Positions 46,995-57,531 of a stretch of DNA of 64,000 nt are shown piece by piece. The number at the start of each line of letters is the position of its first letter. Positions within the stretch are counted from its first letter, which is position 1. Under the pieces are notes generated by a model. That model was not told the DNA's origin. It worked only from the letters and a program-made list of their open reading frames with translations, and did not search any database. The stretch lies in assembly GCF_002760245.1 (NCBI RefSeq), contig NZ_ASCA01000059.1, forward strand, positions 62,001 to 126,000. The letters are read 5' to 3'. A program made the translations under genes and the position numbers. This DNA comes from Streptococcus suis YS161 (GTDB lineage Bacteria > Bacillota > Bacilli > Lactobacillales > Streptococcaceae).

Positions 46995-47758
46995 AATAAG
47001 TGTTCCAAACCATAAACGAGTTGTGAGCGTTTGACTACCTCTTTAATGCCGAGGTTGACACCGCCCATAAAGGAAATACGATCGTAAGAGTCATGACGAA
47101 TGGTCAAGCCTTCACCCTGTGCCCCAAAAATCACTTCCTGATGGGCAACAAGGCCTGGCAAGCGTACTGAGTGGATACGGAAGCCATCAAATTCTGCACC
47201 GCGAACGCCAGCAATCAGTTCTTCTTCATCCGCTGCACCTTGAGTCTGTGACTGACGGACTCGGGAAATGAGTTCGGCCGTTTTGACAGCCGTTCCGCTC
47301 GGTGCATCCTTCTTCTTATCGTGGTGCAATTCGATAATTTCAAGATTTGGGAAATACTTGGCTGCCTGGGCTGCGAACTGCATGAGCAAGATAGCCCCAA
47401 TTGCAAAGTTAGGAGCAATCAAGCCGCCCAAGCCTTTCTCAGCAGACAAGGCTGTCAATTCTTCGATTTCTTCTGGGGTAAAGCCCGTTGTACCAACCAC
47501 AGGTGCAAAGCCGTTTTCCAAGGCAAAACGAGTGTTTTCATAGGCAAATTTTGGTGTTGTAAAATCCACCCATACATCTGCGTCTAAGCTAGCAACTTCT
47601 TCTTTGGTCTTGAAAACAGGAACACCGTCCACTTCTGTTTCTGTCGCAAATGGGTCCACCAAGGCAGCCAGACTAAGTTCTGCGTCGCCTTTGACCATCT
47701 CAACAGCCGTTGAGCCCATTTTCCCTTTAAATCCTGCGATAATTACCTTAATTGTCAT
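46991..47758 (-). CDS. dapB: 4-hydroxy-tetrahydrodipicolinate reductase
   Basis: 255 residues. NAD(P) loop near [14 protein letters not shown], catalytic [17 protein letters not shown] near 150-168. A lysine biosynthesis step that also supplies the peptidoglycan cross-link residue in streptococci. Starts eight bases after the DegV stop, so the four genes degV-dapB-cca-ABC-F look like one operon. Confidence 0.94.
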   Translation of the reverse strand: MTIKVIIAGFKGKMGSTAVEMVKGDAELSLAALVDPFATETEVDGVPVFKTKEEVASLDADVWVDFTTPKFAYENTRFALENGFAPVVGTTGFTPEEIEELTALSAEKGLGGLIAPNFAIGAILLMQFAAQAAKYFPNLEIIELHHDKKKDAPSGTAVKTAELISRVRQSQTQGAADEEELIAGVRGAEFDGFRIHSVRLPGLVAHQEVIFGAQGEGLTIRHDSYDRISFMGGVNLGIKEVVKRSQLVYGLEHLL

Positions 47759-47766
47759 GCAAACTC

Positions 47767-48618
47767 CTATTCAATAATGGGAGAAATACCAAAGGCCACT
47801 GCCCCTTCTCCCAAGTGCGTACCAATGACCGAGCCAAATGATACGATTGGCAAATCACTTCCCACTCCTGCTTCTTCCAATTGCTGTTTAAAGTTATCAG
47901 CTTTTTCAGGAGCGTTGGCATGTATGATAGCAATCTGATACTTTCCTTCGGTCGTTTGTTCTTGGAGAATTTCGATTAACCGTTTAATAGCCTTCTTCTC
48001 TGTCCGAACTTTTTCATAAACTTCAATCTTACCTTCATCTGTAAAGTATAGAATCGGCTTGATACTCAAGAGATTGCCTAACAAGGCTGCACCATTGGAC
48101 AAGCGACCACCTTTTACCAAATGATTGAGGTCATCAACCATGATGAAGGCTGTTGTCTTCCCAATTTCTTGGTCCAGCTTACCTAAAATTTCTTCAAAAC
48201 TAAGTCCAGAGTCAGCCCATTTGAGAACATTTTCTACCATCATGCCTAAAGGAGCCGATGTGATTTTGGTATCTGGAAAGGCAACGGTTAATCCTTCAAA
48301 TTCATCAGCTAAATATTGAATATTTTGATAAAAACCTGAAATACCTGATGACAAGAATAAGCCAAGTGCGTGTGTATAGCCTTTATCTTTCAAGCCTCTA
48401 AGAATTTCTTCCAATTCCATCAAACTTGGTTGACTTGTTTTAGGTAATTCTTTCGATGAAGCCATTTTTTGATAAAACTCTTCAACCGTCAAATTTTGCC
48501 CTTCAATATAATTTTCCCCATCGATGCTGACTGGAATACTTAGGACAAACAGGTCATCCCGCTCAATACTTCGGACATTCAAAACAGCCGATGAGTCAGT
48601 TATAACTGCTAATTTCAT
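47767..48618 (-). CDS. DegV family fatty acid-binding protein
   Basis: 283 residues. N-terminal [13 protein letters not shown] and [27 protein letters not shown], and LLSIKPIL near 200 are typical of DegV proteins, which carry fatty acids for the FakA kinase that loads exogenous acids into phospholipid. Which FakA it serves is not in the window. Confidence 0.88.
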   Translation of the reverse strand: MKLAVITDSSAVLNVRSIERDDLFVLSIPVSIDGENYIEGQNLTVEEFYQKMASSKELPKTSQPSLMELEEILRGLKDKGYTHALGLFLSSGISGFYQNIQYLADEFEGLTVAFPDTKITSAPLGMMVENVLKWADSGLSFEEILGKLDQEIGKTTAFIMVDDLNHLVKGGRLSNGAALLGNLLSIKPILYFTDEGKIEVYEKVRTEKKAIKRLIEILQEQTTEGKYQIAIIHANAPEKADNFKQQLEEAGVGSDLPIVSFGSVIGTHLGEGAVAFGISPIIE

Positions 48619-48619
48619 A

Positions 48620-48994
48620 TTAAAACTCCAAATTCACTCCTGGTGCATCAAAGGCGATTTCAGTAACCTCATAAGTCATTCGTTTTAAAATGTCCAAAAG
48701 AGGCTCTACCAAAACACGTTTTTCCTCATCAGTAAATTCAGTTGGTTCTTCTACCAATCGATTTGGTAAGTGAACGGCCTGACTCATGGCACCTGAAATC
48801 ACAAAATGATCTAGTACAATCATAAAGCGCAAAATGGTAATCATCGATGTTCGATTTTCTGCACGATTTTGCTCAATCAATTGAAAGTCAACTTTCAATT
48901 TTGTTTCCGGAATTCCGTTCTCTTTTTCCCACGCGTGATTGCGGGCATCAAAATGATACTGATTGACAAATTCTTTATCGCGAATGATTTCCAT
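48620..48994 (-). CDS. DUF1149 family protein
   Basis: 124 residues matching the streptococcal DUF1149 pattern ([26 protein letters not shown]...). It is soluble and resembles SecB-like small proteins in fold predictions I recall, but no function is established. It ends one base before degV. Confidence 0.78.
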   Translation of the reverse strand: MEIIRDKEFVNQYHFDARNHAWEKENGIPETKLKVDFQLIEQNRAENRTSMITILRFMIVLDHFVISGAMSQAVHLPNRLVEEPTEFTDEEKRVLVEPLLDILKRMTYEVTEIAFDAPGVNLEF

Positions 48995-49125
48995 TTCTAA
49001 CTTCTCCTATAATCAATATTATGCATATTATACCATAATGTATTGAAGATTTAAAAAATAAAAGGAAGAAACCGAAAATATTATCTTTCAATTTCTTCCC
49101 ATTTTGTATATAGAGCAGACTTCCA

Positions 49126-52100
49126 TCATTCTCCAAATATAGAGGAACTGAAACTATCTGTTAGCTTGACATAGGCTTTCAAAATAGCATCTTTCAAACC
49201 TTGGCGATTAAATCCTATTTGACCATTCTGAGCTGCTTGGTAATCTTTATCAACTGCCTCTGCCATCAGCCTACTCAGCGTTTCAATATTATCCATTGTT
49301 TCAGTCTGACCATTGAAGCTAATCGTGATGGCTTTCAGTCTATCCTTCTTATCCCAGCGCTCTTTGTACAAAGCTTTTTTGAAGCTTGTATAATCCGCAT
49401 ATTGATTAGCAAATATTTTTTCAAAAATAAACTGATCAGATAGTGGCTGACCTGCCGCCTCTGCTTCCGCTTTTAGCTTGTCTGTTGCATAAGGAATAAA
49501 GCCTTCTTCCCAACCTTTTGCAGCAAGAAGTTCCAAGGCCGTCTTACGGAATTGTAAACCACCAACAGTCCCACTATTATTTTGCAAGCCTGCATAAATC
49601 GGATAATAAAGCGGTACGAAATAATAGTTCTTCAAATTTTCGCGCAAATAATCTTGTTCTAGTAAGAATGATGATTTGGCAACAAGGGCATGATCAATCG
49701 CATCGTTGATAGTCGCAATATTCAGGTTATCCAGTTCATCATCCCTTAATTTTCTAATACGGTCATGAGCGTTCTGATAGATGAGGGACTGATTGGTATT
49801 CGCATCATTGACTGGGACCAACTCTATCTTGTTAAAGAAGTAAGGATAAGCCTCTTTCCCCTTAGCAGCAATGGCTTGGATTTCGACTGCATCCAAGAGG
49901 TAGGTAACATCAAAGATCCCTTTTAGATAGGTTTGCAAGTCCTCTTTTGTTTTGAAACGACTACTTGAAACATTGTGTGGAGTATTTGGACTATGTTCAT
50001 TCATGAAGTTAAATCCATAGTAATAAATACCTCCACCAGCTGATGACTGCAACAAGCCCATAGCATAGGATTCTGCATCTTGACCAGGACGACGCTTATA
50101 ACCATCCAACATGATCGTTTCATCATAGTTATGGACCAATTCATGGCTCATGGTCGAATCACCTAAATCCGATAGCATGTCCCGATTTGAGAATTTTACA
50201 AAGGTTACTGTATCTGAAAAGGCACTATCTCTTGATTGTCTATGCCATTCATTCAAGGGACCTGCCAACTCCTGAACATAGCGGTATTCCTGGTCATACT
50301 TATCTGCCCAACGACGTTTATCAGTTTGGTCTTCAAATGCATTTGAATCCTTGATCCAGTAACCATCCCAAATTTCAGTTGAGCGTTGGATAAACTTGTC
50401 TCTCAGATGAGAATCTGCCATCTGATACCACATATCCAAAAAGTCACCTAATCGTTTCCCGTGTTTCGGTATCAGACTTGTCTGTACTGTCTTAACTGCT
50501 TGGTAATATTGTTCTGGATTGGTCTTTTTCAAAGCCGTATCCACATATCTTCCATAACCACCAAAGGCTACTGTTGCCATTGAGCTCATTACGAAAATAT
50601 CATCCTTCTCCTTGATATTCAGCAATGGCAAGTAGTATTTTTCATAGCGTGGAATACGTCCCAGATGACTATATAGACTGGTGTCAATGCTAGAGTTTGC
50701 ATTGGATGGAATTTCATAAACAAAGGCATTGGTCGCTTCTTTAAACCACTTCCTTGAATCAGTTTCCCCCAAGAACAATTTCTTATTGTATTCCAAGAAA
50801 TCACGAACTGTTCCAAGTTGACTAGAGAGTGCCCCAAAACGTTCTTTATGAATTTCTGCATTATTGGCAAGCGTTAACCTGTCAAAATACATATCTTCGT
50901 AGCCTTGTTGTGAAACATAATACTGATCTGTATCCTTGATTATCTGATTTGTAAATGACTTCAACCAGTCTAGAGTATCTAATTGACGATTATAAAAATC
51001 TGCATGATGGAGCACAATATTCTTGATATTGGTATCTCCATATTTAATGCCATATAGCCTATTGAGGTAGGCAAGGGCGAACATAATTTTTTCTTTATCT
51101 GCCAAGAATTCTTTTTTAATGACATCCCTGACAGCCTTGCTTGTGGTATCAACTACCAGTCTATTGGCCAGCAAACCTTTGATATGTTCTTCAAGATTGG
51201 CTTTGACTTCTGCAAAGGATTCATCTAAATACAAGTCTTTTAGTTTGGCGTGCTTGTCTGCAGTTTGGATATGTAAGATGTCAGCCATCTCTTGGCTGTA
51301 AAGATTAACCTGAGAAAATGCTGTCACTAGTTCATCGATGAGACTGGTTTCCAGAGATAGTAATTGTTCTGGTGTATAGAGAAGTTGTTCACCTAAGCGG
51401 TATTCAACAACCTTGGTATTGCCGTACTCTCCCTTAAATACCAAAGGCAGAACTTCTGAAGTTCCATCTTCATAATGGATCAGTAATTTGGTCAAGGAAG
51501 CGTGTTGGTCATAGATATTTGTTGCTACTCCATCCTCATTCAAGGTCAGAACTGACTGGATAGGCTTGCTATAGAGATTACTTGCTTCATCAATCAAGTT
51601 ACCATATTTAACAATCGTATTCCGGTCATAGAAAGGCAACAACTTAGCAGTGTTTTCATAGGCAGTTCTTCGTTCAGCCTGAGCATTTTGAACCTGGTTA
51701 TAATCAATGGTCTGCACTGAATTCGACTGACTGTCGCTATTTTCCTGTCCTGTCGTGGTTGGTGTTGTTGGAATTCCCCATGCCTTGATTTTCTCTAGCA
51801 CGGCTTCTTGAGAAAGGCTTGTAGACTGAATGGTAGGATTTGGTTGGCCTGCTGCATGACCTTCAACACTATACAGATTGCTTATGCTTGACCATGCTGT
51901 GGCAGATTGAGTTTGACCCGAAGCGATGATACCTCCATTTGTAACAGATGCACCTGTTGCAATATTATTCAAGACAGACATCCTAGCTAAACCAACCACA
52001 CCACCTGTATCAGCTGGGGCACTAGCTTCTATTTTTCCTGTAACATAGACATTTGTCATGATCGGTTGCTGGGTTGACACAATCATCTCTGCTGTAACAC

Positions 52101-55100
52101 CACCAATTTTTTGTCCGCGACCACTTGCAGTTTTAGCATCAATCGCAACAGTAGCTCGCACCTTATCAATGGTTGAACTATTTAAAATCCCTGTAACACC
52201 ACCAATATGATATGTTTCATGACTTGCTGTATTGCTTAGGTTCACATTAACAATTGAATTACTAATGGTCGTACCGTTTGTAGCGTTATAGACAATACCA
52301 GCAATATTTTGTTTGGCAGTAATATTCCCTGAAACAGAAACTTTATCGATGGTAGACTTGTCTGATTTCTTAGCTAGAGCTGCTACTTCCGTTTGGTCGT
52401 TTGAAATAGCCACGTCTTTTAAGGAGATATTTTCTACCCTTGCATTCTTGAGCGTGCTGAACAGCGGTCTATCCAACTGCAAAATAGAATAAGTCTTTTG
52501 CTCACCTAGGCTCTTCAGACTTCCAGTAAATTCTTTGGTAATGTAGGTGTCGGTCGAAACCTCCTTATCAACAACCATATCAGCAGCTAGATAATAAGTT
52601 CCACTAGGATTGTTATTGATAGCATCTACTAATTCACTAAATTTACTGTAGGCCCCCTCTTGTAAGACAAGCTTGTCAACTGTAAAGGTATGGTGTTCAT
52701 CGAAACTAGAATTGTTCTGATTAAATTTTACTAATTTTGGATGAATAATGCTCACCTTAATGCCATTGACATCATTCTCGAAGTTATCGACGGGGAGGTA
52801 AATATCTTTATTGTTTACAGTAGAAATCTTAACAAGGTAGTTTTCTGAAGAAATTGGAGCGCTAGTCAAGGCTGTGACCCTTGTTTTCTCACCAAATTCA
52901 TCAACCTGATACAGCTCAATACTCTTGTATTCTCGTAATTCCAGTAATTTATTTTCTAGTTCAAATTTTTCTGTTCTGAGCTCTTCTTCCACATCATCAC
53001 TACCTAAATTATAGGCAAATCGTGTTTTAACTTTATATTCAGTGTTCAGTAGTAAGTTAGCAAATTGAACCTTGTATAGCTCTTCTTTTGTTAGAATTTC
53101 TTTTTCTGTGACTAATTCATCCCCTTTGTATAGAGATACCAAAACCTTGACAAATGTGGAATCACTATCTGTCAGTGTATAGCTTAGTTCTACACTCTTA
53201 TCATCTACATTTTCTTTAAGAATTGATAAAACTAACTTCGGTTTGGTTTTAATAGGTTCTTCTGGCTCTTCCGTTACTGGAGAACTTGGGACAACTGGAT
53301 CTGTTGGTTCCTCAGGTAGAACTTCATCTTCTGTTGATGGTGGAACGGGAGCTTCTGGCTCTTCCGTAACTGGGGAACTTGGGACAACAGGCGCTGTTGG
53401 TTCCTCGGGTTGAACTTCATCTTCTGTTGATGGTGGAACGGGAGCTTCTGGTTGTTCCGTTATTGGTTCACTTGGGGCAACAGGCGCTGTTGGTTCCTCG
53501 GGTTGAACTTCGACTTCTGTTGATGGTGGAACGGGGGCTTCTGGCTCGTCCGTTACTGGAGAACTTGGGACAACTGGCGCTGTTGGTTCCTCAGGTAGAA
53601 CTTCATCTTCTGTTGATGGTGGAACGGGAGCTTCTGGCTGTTCCGTTACTGGGGCACTTGGGACAACTGGCTCTGTTGGTTCCTCGGGTTGAACTTCATC
53701 TTCTGTAGCTGGTGGAACGGGGGCTTCTGGCTGTTCAGTAACTGGGTTACTTGGGTCAACAGGCGCTGTTGGTTCCTCGGGTAGAACTTCATCTTCTGTT
53801 GATGGTGGAACGGGAGCTTCAGGCTCGTCCGTTACTGGAGAACTTGAGTCAACAGGCGCTGTTGGTTCCTCAGGTAGAACTTCATCCTCAACCGTTGGAG
53901 AAACAGGTGTTTCAGGTACTTTTGGCTCTTCCGTTATTGGTTCACTTGGGACAACAGGCGCTGTTGGTTCCTCGGGTTGAACTTCGACTTCTGTTGATGG
54001 TGGAACGGGGGCTTCTGGCTGTTCAGTAACCGGTTCACTTGGGGCAACAGGCGCTGTTGGTTCCTCAGGTTGAACTTCATCTTCTGTTGCTGGCGGAACG
54101 GGAGTGACGGGGGCTACTGGTTGTTCCGTAACTGGAGAACTTGGGACAACTGGATCTGTTGGTTCCTCGGGTAGAACTTCATCTTCTGTTGATGGTTGAA
54201 CGGGAGTGACGGGAACCTTTGGTTCTTCCGTAACTGGAGAACTTGGGACAACAGGCGCTGTTGGTTCCTCAGGTAGAACTTCGACTTCTGTAGCTGGTGG
54301 AACGGGAGTGACGGGAACCTCTGGTTCTTCCGTAACTGGGGCACTTGGGCCAACTGGCGCTGTTGGTTCCTCGGGTTGAACTTCATCCTCTGTTGATGGT
54401 GGAACGGGAGTGACGGGAACCTCTGGTTCTTCCGTAACTGGAGAACTTGGGCCAACTGGCGCTGTTGGTTCCTCGGGTTGAACTTCATCCTCAACCGTTG
54501 GAGAAACTGGTGTTTCAGGTACTTTTGGCTCTTCCGTTACTGGGGCACTTGGGACAACAGGATCTGTTGGTTCCTCGGGCTGAACTTCATCTTCTGTTGA
54601 TGGTGGAACGGGAGTTTCCGGTTCTTCTGGTTGTTCCGTAACTGGAGAACTTGGGGCAACAGGCGCTGTTGGTTCCTCAGGAATAATATCATCAACAATG
54701 GGAGCTTCTGAATGCTTAGATATTCCCTCAACCAATATATTTGGCAATATCAATTCGCTCGATGACCCTTGCTCATCAATAATTGCTTCGCTAACTGTGA
54801 TTGCTTCAGAATTAACATGCCCTTCTAAAATATAACCTACAAATTCATGTTGATCTATAGAAATCACTGCTTGTGGCAAAGCTTCACCTATGGCAAGGCT
54901 AAATTGTTTATCAAAACCTGAGAGGCTACCTGTAGAAATTGCAGCCACTGAAAGACTACCTGTAGCAGTTAAAATAATCAGACTTCTAACAATTCGTTTT
55001 TTCCTATCTTTTGTAAGAGATAGACCGATAATCAATAGCCCTAAACCAACCAGACTACTTGTAAAAATCGGTATATCTCCTGTTTGAGGCAAATTTGTCT

Positions 55101-55383
55101 TTGGCCGATAGACCATATAGTAAGTATGGGTATCCCCAACCTGCCTTGCTGGAATGGTCGCTTGAATTCGTGCCTTCTCATCTGATGTCAGTTCCGAATA
55201 AAGGACATATTTATAGGAAATCTGTTCTCTTGCTACATTTGTATGGGCAAGAGCTGTCAATTCTGCTTTAATAGCCAAATTTGGTACAAAAAATAAGGCG
55301 GCAGTCATACCAATAATAACTGATGCAACGCCTCTATTAAATTTGCGAATAGAAAACTTATTTTGCTTTTCCTTCCAAAACAT
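49126..55383 (-). CDS. M26-family zinc metalloprotease, IgA1 protease/Zmp type
   Basis: 2085 residues. YSIRK-like signal (FSIRKFNRGVASVIIG), signal sequence to about 40, then an N-terminal LPQTG at 98-102 with a following membrane helix, the unusual anchor of streptococcal Zmp/IgA1 proteases. A Pro/Glu/Val repeat region lies at about 233-710, then M26 N-terminal/GLUG-type repeats (about 960-1110), and a catalytic domain with HELVH at 1747-1751 and Glu1771, 20 residues later, as zinc ligands. Secreted and wall-linked. In relatives, targets include human IgA1 hinge and other host glycoproteins; the substrate here is unknown. GAAGGAG precedes the ATG. Confidence 0.92.
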   Translation of the reverse strand: MFWKEKQNKFSIRKFNRGVASVIIGMTAALFFVPNLAIKAELTALAHTNVAREQISYKYVLYSELTSDEKARIQATIPARQVGDTHTYYMVYRPKTNLPQTGDIPIFTSSLVGLGLLIIGLSLTKDRKKRIVRSLIILTATGSLSVAAISTGSLSGFDKQFSLAIGEALPQAVISIDQHEFVGYILEGHVNSEAITVSEAIIDEQGSSSELILPNILVEGISKHSEAPIVDDIIPEEPTAPVAPSSPVTEQPEEPETPVPPSTEDEVQPEEPTDPVVPSAPVTEEPKVPETPVSPTVEDEVQPEEPTAPVGPSSPVTEEPEVPVTPVPPSTEDEVQPEEPTAPVGPSAPVTEEPEVPVTPVPPATEVEVLPEEPTAPVVPSSPVTEEPKVPVTPVQPSTEDEVLPEEPTDPVVPSSPVTEQPVAPVTPVPPATEDEVQPEEPTAPVAPSEPVTEQPEAPVPPSTEVEVQPEEPTAPVVPSEPITEEPKVPETPVSPTVEDEVLPEEPTAPVDSSSPVTDEPEAPVPPSTEDEVLPEEPTAPVDPSNPVTEQPEAPVPPATEDEVQPEEPTEPVVPSAPVTEQPEAPVPPSTEDEVLPEEPTAPVVPSSPVTDEPEAPVPPSTEVEVQPEEPTAPVAPSEPITEQPEAPVPPSTEDEVQPEEPTAPVVPSSPVTEEPEAPVPPSTEDEVLPEEPTDPVVPSSPVTEEPEEPIKTKPKLVLSILKENVDDKSVELSYTLTDSDSTFVKVLVSLYKGDELVTEKEILTKEELYKVQFANLLLNTEYKVKTRFAYNLGSDDVEEELRTEKFELENKLLELREYKSIELYQVDEFGEKTRVTALTSAPISSENYLVKISTVNNKDIYLPVDNFENDVNGIKVSIIHPKLVKFNQNNSSFDEHHTFTVDKLVLQEGAYSKFSELVDAINNNPSGTYYLAADMVVDKEVSTDTYITKEFTGSLKSLGEQKTYSILQLDRPLFSTLKNARVENISLKDVAISNDQTEVAALAKKSDKSTIDKVSVSGNITAKQNIAGIVYNATNGTTISNSIVNVNLSNTASHETYHIGGVTGILNSSTIDKVRATVAIDAKTASGRGQKIGGVTAEMIVSTQQPIMTNVYVTGKIEASAPADTGGVVGLARMSVLNNIATGASVTNGGIIASGQTQSATAWSSISNLYSVEGHAAGQPNPTIQSTSLSQEAVLEKIKAWGIPTTPTTTGQENSDSQSNSVQTIDYNQVQNAQAERRTAYENTAKLLPFYDRNTIVKYGNLIDEASNLYSKPIQSVLTLNEDGVATNIYDQHASLTKLLIHYEDGTSEVLPLVFKGEYGNTKVVEYRLGEQLLYTPEQLLSLETSLIDELVTAFSQVNLYSQEMADILHIQTADKHAKLKDLYLDESFAEVKANLEEHIKGLLANRLVVDTTSKAVRDVIKKEFLADKEKIMFALAYLNRLYGIKYGDTNIKNIVLHHADFYNRQLDTLDWLKSFTNQIIKDTDQYYVSQQGYEDMYFDRLTLANNAEIHKERFGALSSQLGTVRDFLEYNKKLFLGETDSRKWFKEATNAFVYEIPSNANSSIDTSLYSHLGRIPRYEKYYLPLLNIKEKDDIFVMSSMATVAFGGYGRYVDTALKKTNPEQYYQAVKTVQTSLIPKHGKRLGDFLDMWYQMADSHLRDKFIQRSTEIWDGYWIKDSNAFEDQTDKRRWADKYDQEYRYVQELAGPLNEWHRQSRDSAFSDTVTFVKFSNRDMLSDLGDSTMSHELVHNYDETIMLDGYKRRPGQDAESYAMGLLQSSAGGGIYYYGFNFMNEHSPNTPHNVSSSRFKTKEDLQTYLKGIFDVTYLLDAVEIQAIAAKGKEAYPYFFNKIELVPVNDANTNQSLIYQNAHDRIRKLRDDELDNLNIATINDAIDHALVAKSSFLLEQDYLRENLKNYYFVPLYYPIYAGLQNNSGTVGGLQFRKTALELLAAKGWEEGFIPYATDKLKAEAEAAGQPLSDQFIFEKIFANQYADYTSFKKALYKERWDKKDRLKAITISFNGQTETMDNIETLSRLMAEAVDKDYQAAQNGQIGFNRQGLKDAILKAYVKLTDSFSSSIFGE
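53252..54684 (-). repeat. 15 proline-rich repeats in the protease gene
   Basis: Fifteen in-frame units, each starting (Q/L/I)PEEPT, then (A/D/E)PV-PS-PVT(E/D)(E/Q)P and ending TEDEV or close. They come in two sizes: 34 residues (102 bp; units 1-6 and 8) and 31 residues (93 bp; units 7 and 9-14); the last is partial. Units 2 and 8 share an otherwise unique KVPETPVSPTVEDEV. The region probably spans the cell wall as a spacer. Confidence 0.9.
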
Positions 55384-55542
55384 ATGAAGCTCCTTCGTTT
55401 GTTTCTTCTTACTTAAAAGTATAGCATATTTTTTCTAATAATATACTGTTTTAAAACAAACAAAATATGGCTCAATATACTATATTTGGTATTATTTACA
55501 TAATTATTTATATCTTGATCTAAATATAGCATTTTCCAGATG
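55384..55542 (-). promoter_or_regulatory. Upstream region of the M26 protease
   Basis: On the - strand an extended -10 TGC-TATACT lies about 40 bases before the ATG; the -35 is weak. The half-palindrome TTTACATAATTA at 55495-55506 repeats the left arm of the dif-region palindromes. Very AT-rich, no ORF. Confidence 0.45.
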
Positions 55543-55568
55543 AAAAAACCTCGTCAAATGACAAGGTT
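55543..55568 (-). terminator. Terminator of the fru operon
   Basis: AACCTCGTCA and TGACAAGGTT form a ten-bp stem (one mismatch) with a T6 run on the - strand, after the fruA stop. Confidence 0.85.
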
Positions 55569-55575
55569 TACAATC

Positions 55576-57531
55576 TTATTTAGCTTTACGAAGTACACCG
55601 TAAAGAACACCTGATACTACTGCACCAATTGCTACATAAGCAAGGTAAAGAAGTGGGTTAGAAGTCAAAGCGATAACGAAGATACCACCGTGAGGCGCCA
55701 TCAATTGGATGCCTGACAAACCAACCAAGGCACCTGCAAGGGCAGAACCAGCGATAAAGCTTGGGATAGCACGAGCTGGGTCAGCAGCACCGAATGGAAT
55801 TGCACCTTCAGTAATGAATGAAAGGCCCATAACGATGTTTGTCAAACCTGAGTTACGCTCTTCTTGCGTGAACTTGTTCTTGAACAAGAGTGTCGCTACA
55901 AAGATTGCCAACGGAGGAACCATACCACCGGCCATAACTGCTGCCATAGCAACTGAACCGCCATTTGAAACTGTTGCTGCAAGTGTACCAGTACCAAAGA
56001 CATAAGCTGCCTTGTTAACTGGACCACCCATATCAACTGCCATCATACCACCGAGGACAAGGCCGAGGAGAATAGCAGAGCTACCTTCAAGACCTGCAAG
56101 GAAAGTGTTCATACCTGTGTTGATAGCTGCCATTGGAATATTGACAAAGAACATCAAGAAACCAGTGATTGCTGTACCTAAAAGTGGCAAAAGCAAGATG
56201 GCATTCAAACCTTGGAGTGATTTTGGTAGGTTACGCAAAGCGTTTCGAAGAACAAGGACCACACCACCCGCAAGGAAACCACCGACGAGGGCACCCAAGA
56301 AACCAGATGATACACCAGCAAGGGCAAGCGTTTCTTCACCACCAGCTGCGTAAGGAATTTTTCCGAACGCAAGACCGCTGTTGGCGATGGCGCCAGCTAC
56401 GAAACCTGCAACCAAACCTGGTTTTTCAGCGATAGAGTAAGCAATATACCCTGCAAGAAGTGGCAGCATGAAGCCAAAGGCTGCCTGACCAACCTTCATG
56501 AACATAGAAGCTATTTCATTATAAGATCCTAAGTTACTAAGGCTGTCATTCGGCACACCAATAAAGTTATCCACTAAGAAGGCAAGGGCGATCAAGATAC
56601 CACCACCGATAACGAATGGCAACATTTGAGAAACACCACTCATCAAGTGTTTGTAGAAGGCTTTACCAAGACTGAGTTTTTCTGAAGATTCCACAGTAGC
56701 TGCTCCTTCTGACGCTGTGTAGACTGACGCTTTACCATCCAAGATAAGGTTAATCAATTCTTCAGGTTGTTTGATACCTGCTGCAACTGGACGAGATACC
56801 AACGGCTTACCATTGAAACGTGGCATTTCAACAGCCTTATCTGCTGCGATGATAACACCAGCTGCATTCTTGATATCTTCAGCGGTTAGTTTGTTTCCAA
56901 CACCTGAAGCACCGTTTGTTTCAACCTTGATGTCAACACCCATTTCAGCCGCCTGCTTCTTAAGTGCTTCTTCCGCCATGTATGTGTGAGCAATACCTGT
57001 TGTACATGCTGTAACAGCAACGATAAATGGACGGTCACCGCTTGGTGCTGCAACCACTTCTTCAGACGCCTTATCTGCTTCTTCAGCTGTGTCAAAGACC
57101 GCAATGACTTCTTCTGGGTTCGTTACGGCACGAAGTCTATCTGCAAAACCTGGCTTCATCAAGTATTTAGACAATTCAGCAAGGGCAGCCAAGTGCGTGT
57201 CGTTAGCACCTTCTGGAGCGGCAATCATAAAGAACAAGTCAGTTGGTTGACCGTCAAGACTTGCGTAATCAACACCCTTGTTTGATTTTGCAAAGAGAAC
57301 AGTCGCTTCTTTGACAGCTGCATTTTTAGCGTGTGGCATTGCGATACCGTCACCAAGACCTGTTGTCGTTTGCGCTTCACGGTTCATGATACCTGTTTTG
57401 AATACTTCAAAATCTGTTACATATCCTTTTTCTACCAAGCTAGTAATCATTTCATCGATAACTGCTTCCTTGCTTGTCGCTTGCAAATCAAGCAACATGA
57501 CATCTTTTCTCAAAACGTCTTGAATTTTCAT
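55576..57531 (-). CDS. fruA: PTS fructose transporter subunit IIABC
   Basis: 651 residues. EIIA (about 1-150) with phospho-His67 in GIAMPHAK; EIIB (about 168-265) with phospho-Cys176 in VTACTTGIAHTYMAEEAL; EIIC (about 295-650), membrane domain with GGPVNKAAYVFG and PFGAADPARAIPS. Imports fructose as fructose 1-phosphate, the substrate of FruK. Overlaps fruK by four bases. Confidence 0.96.
   Translation of the reverse strand: MKIQDVLRKDVMLLDLQATSKEAVIDEMITSLVEKGYVTDFEVFKTGIMNREAQTTTGLGDGIAMPHAKNAAVKEATVLFAKSNKGVDYASLDGQPTDLFFMIAAPEGANDTHLAALAELSKYLMKPGFADRLRAVTNPEEVIAVFDTAEEADKASEEVVAAPSGDRPFIVAVTACTTGIAHTYMAEEALKKQAAEMGVDIKVETNGASGVGNKLTAEDIKNAAGVIIAADKAVEMPRFNGKPLVSRPVAAGIKQPEELINLILDGKASVYTASEGAATVESSEKLSLGKAFYKHLMSGVSQMLPFVIGGGILIALAFLVDNFIGVPNDSLSNLGSYNEIASMFMKVGQAAFGFMLPLLAGYIAYSIAEKPGLVAGFVAGAIANSGLAFGKIPYAAGGEETLALAGVSSGFLGALVGGFLAGGVVLVLRNALRNLPKSLQGLNAILLLPLLGTAITGFLMFFVNIPMAAINTGMNTFLAGLEGSSAILLGLVLGGMMAVDMGGPVNKAAYVFGTGTLAATVSNGGSVAMAAVMAGGMVPPLAIFVATLLFKNKFTQEERNSGLTNIVMGLSFITEGAIPFGAADPARAIPSFIAGSALAGALVGLSGIQLMAPHGGIFVIALTSNPLLYLAYVAIGAVVSGVLYGVLRKAK

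Noticed and set aside
53379-54641. Long + strand frames rich in Leu, Val and Glu within the protease gene
   Set aside because: They are antisense to the proline-rich repeats and inherit their period. No ribosome sites or promoters; the - strand protease frame explains the sequence.
53252-54684. Regular repeats that could suggest a CRISPR array
   Set aside because: Units are translated in frame, have no unique spacers, and lack cas genes nearby.
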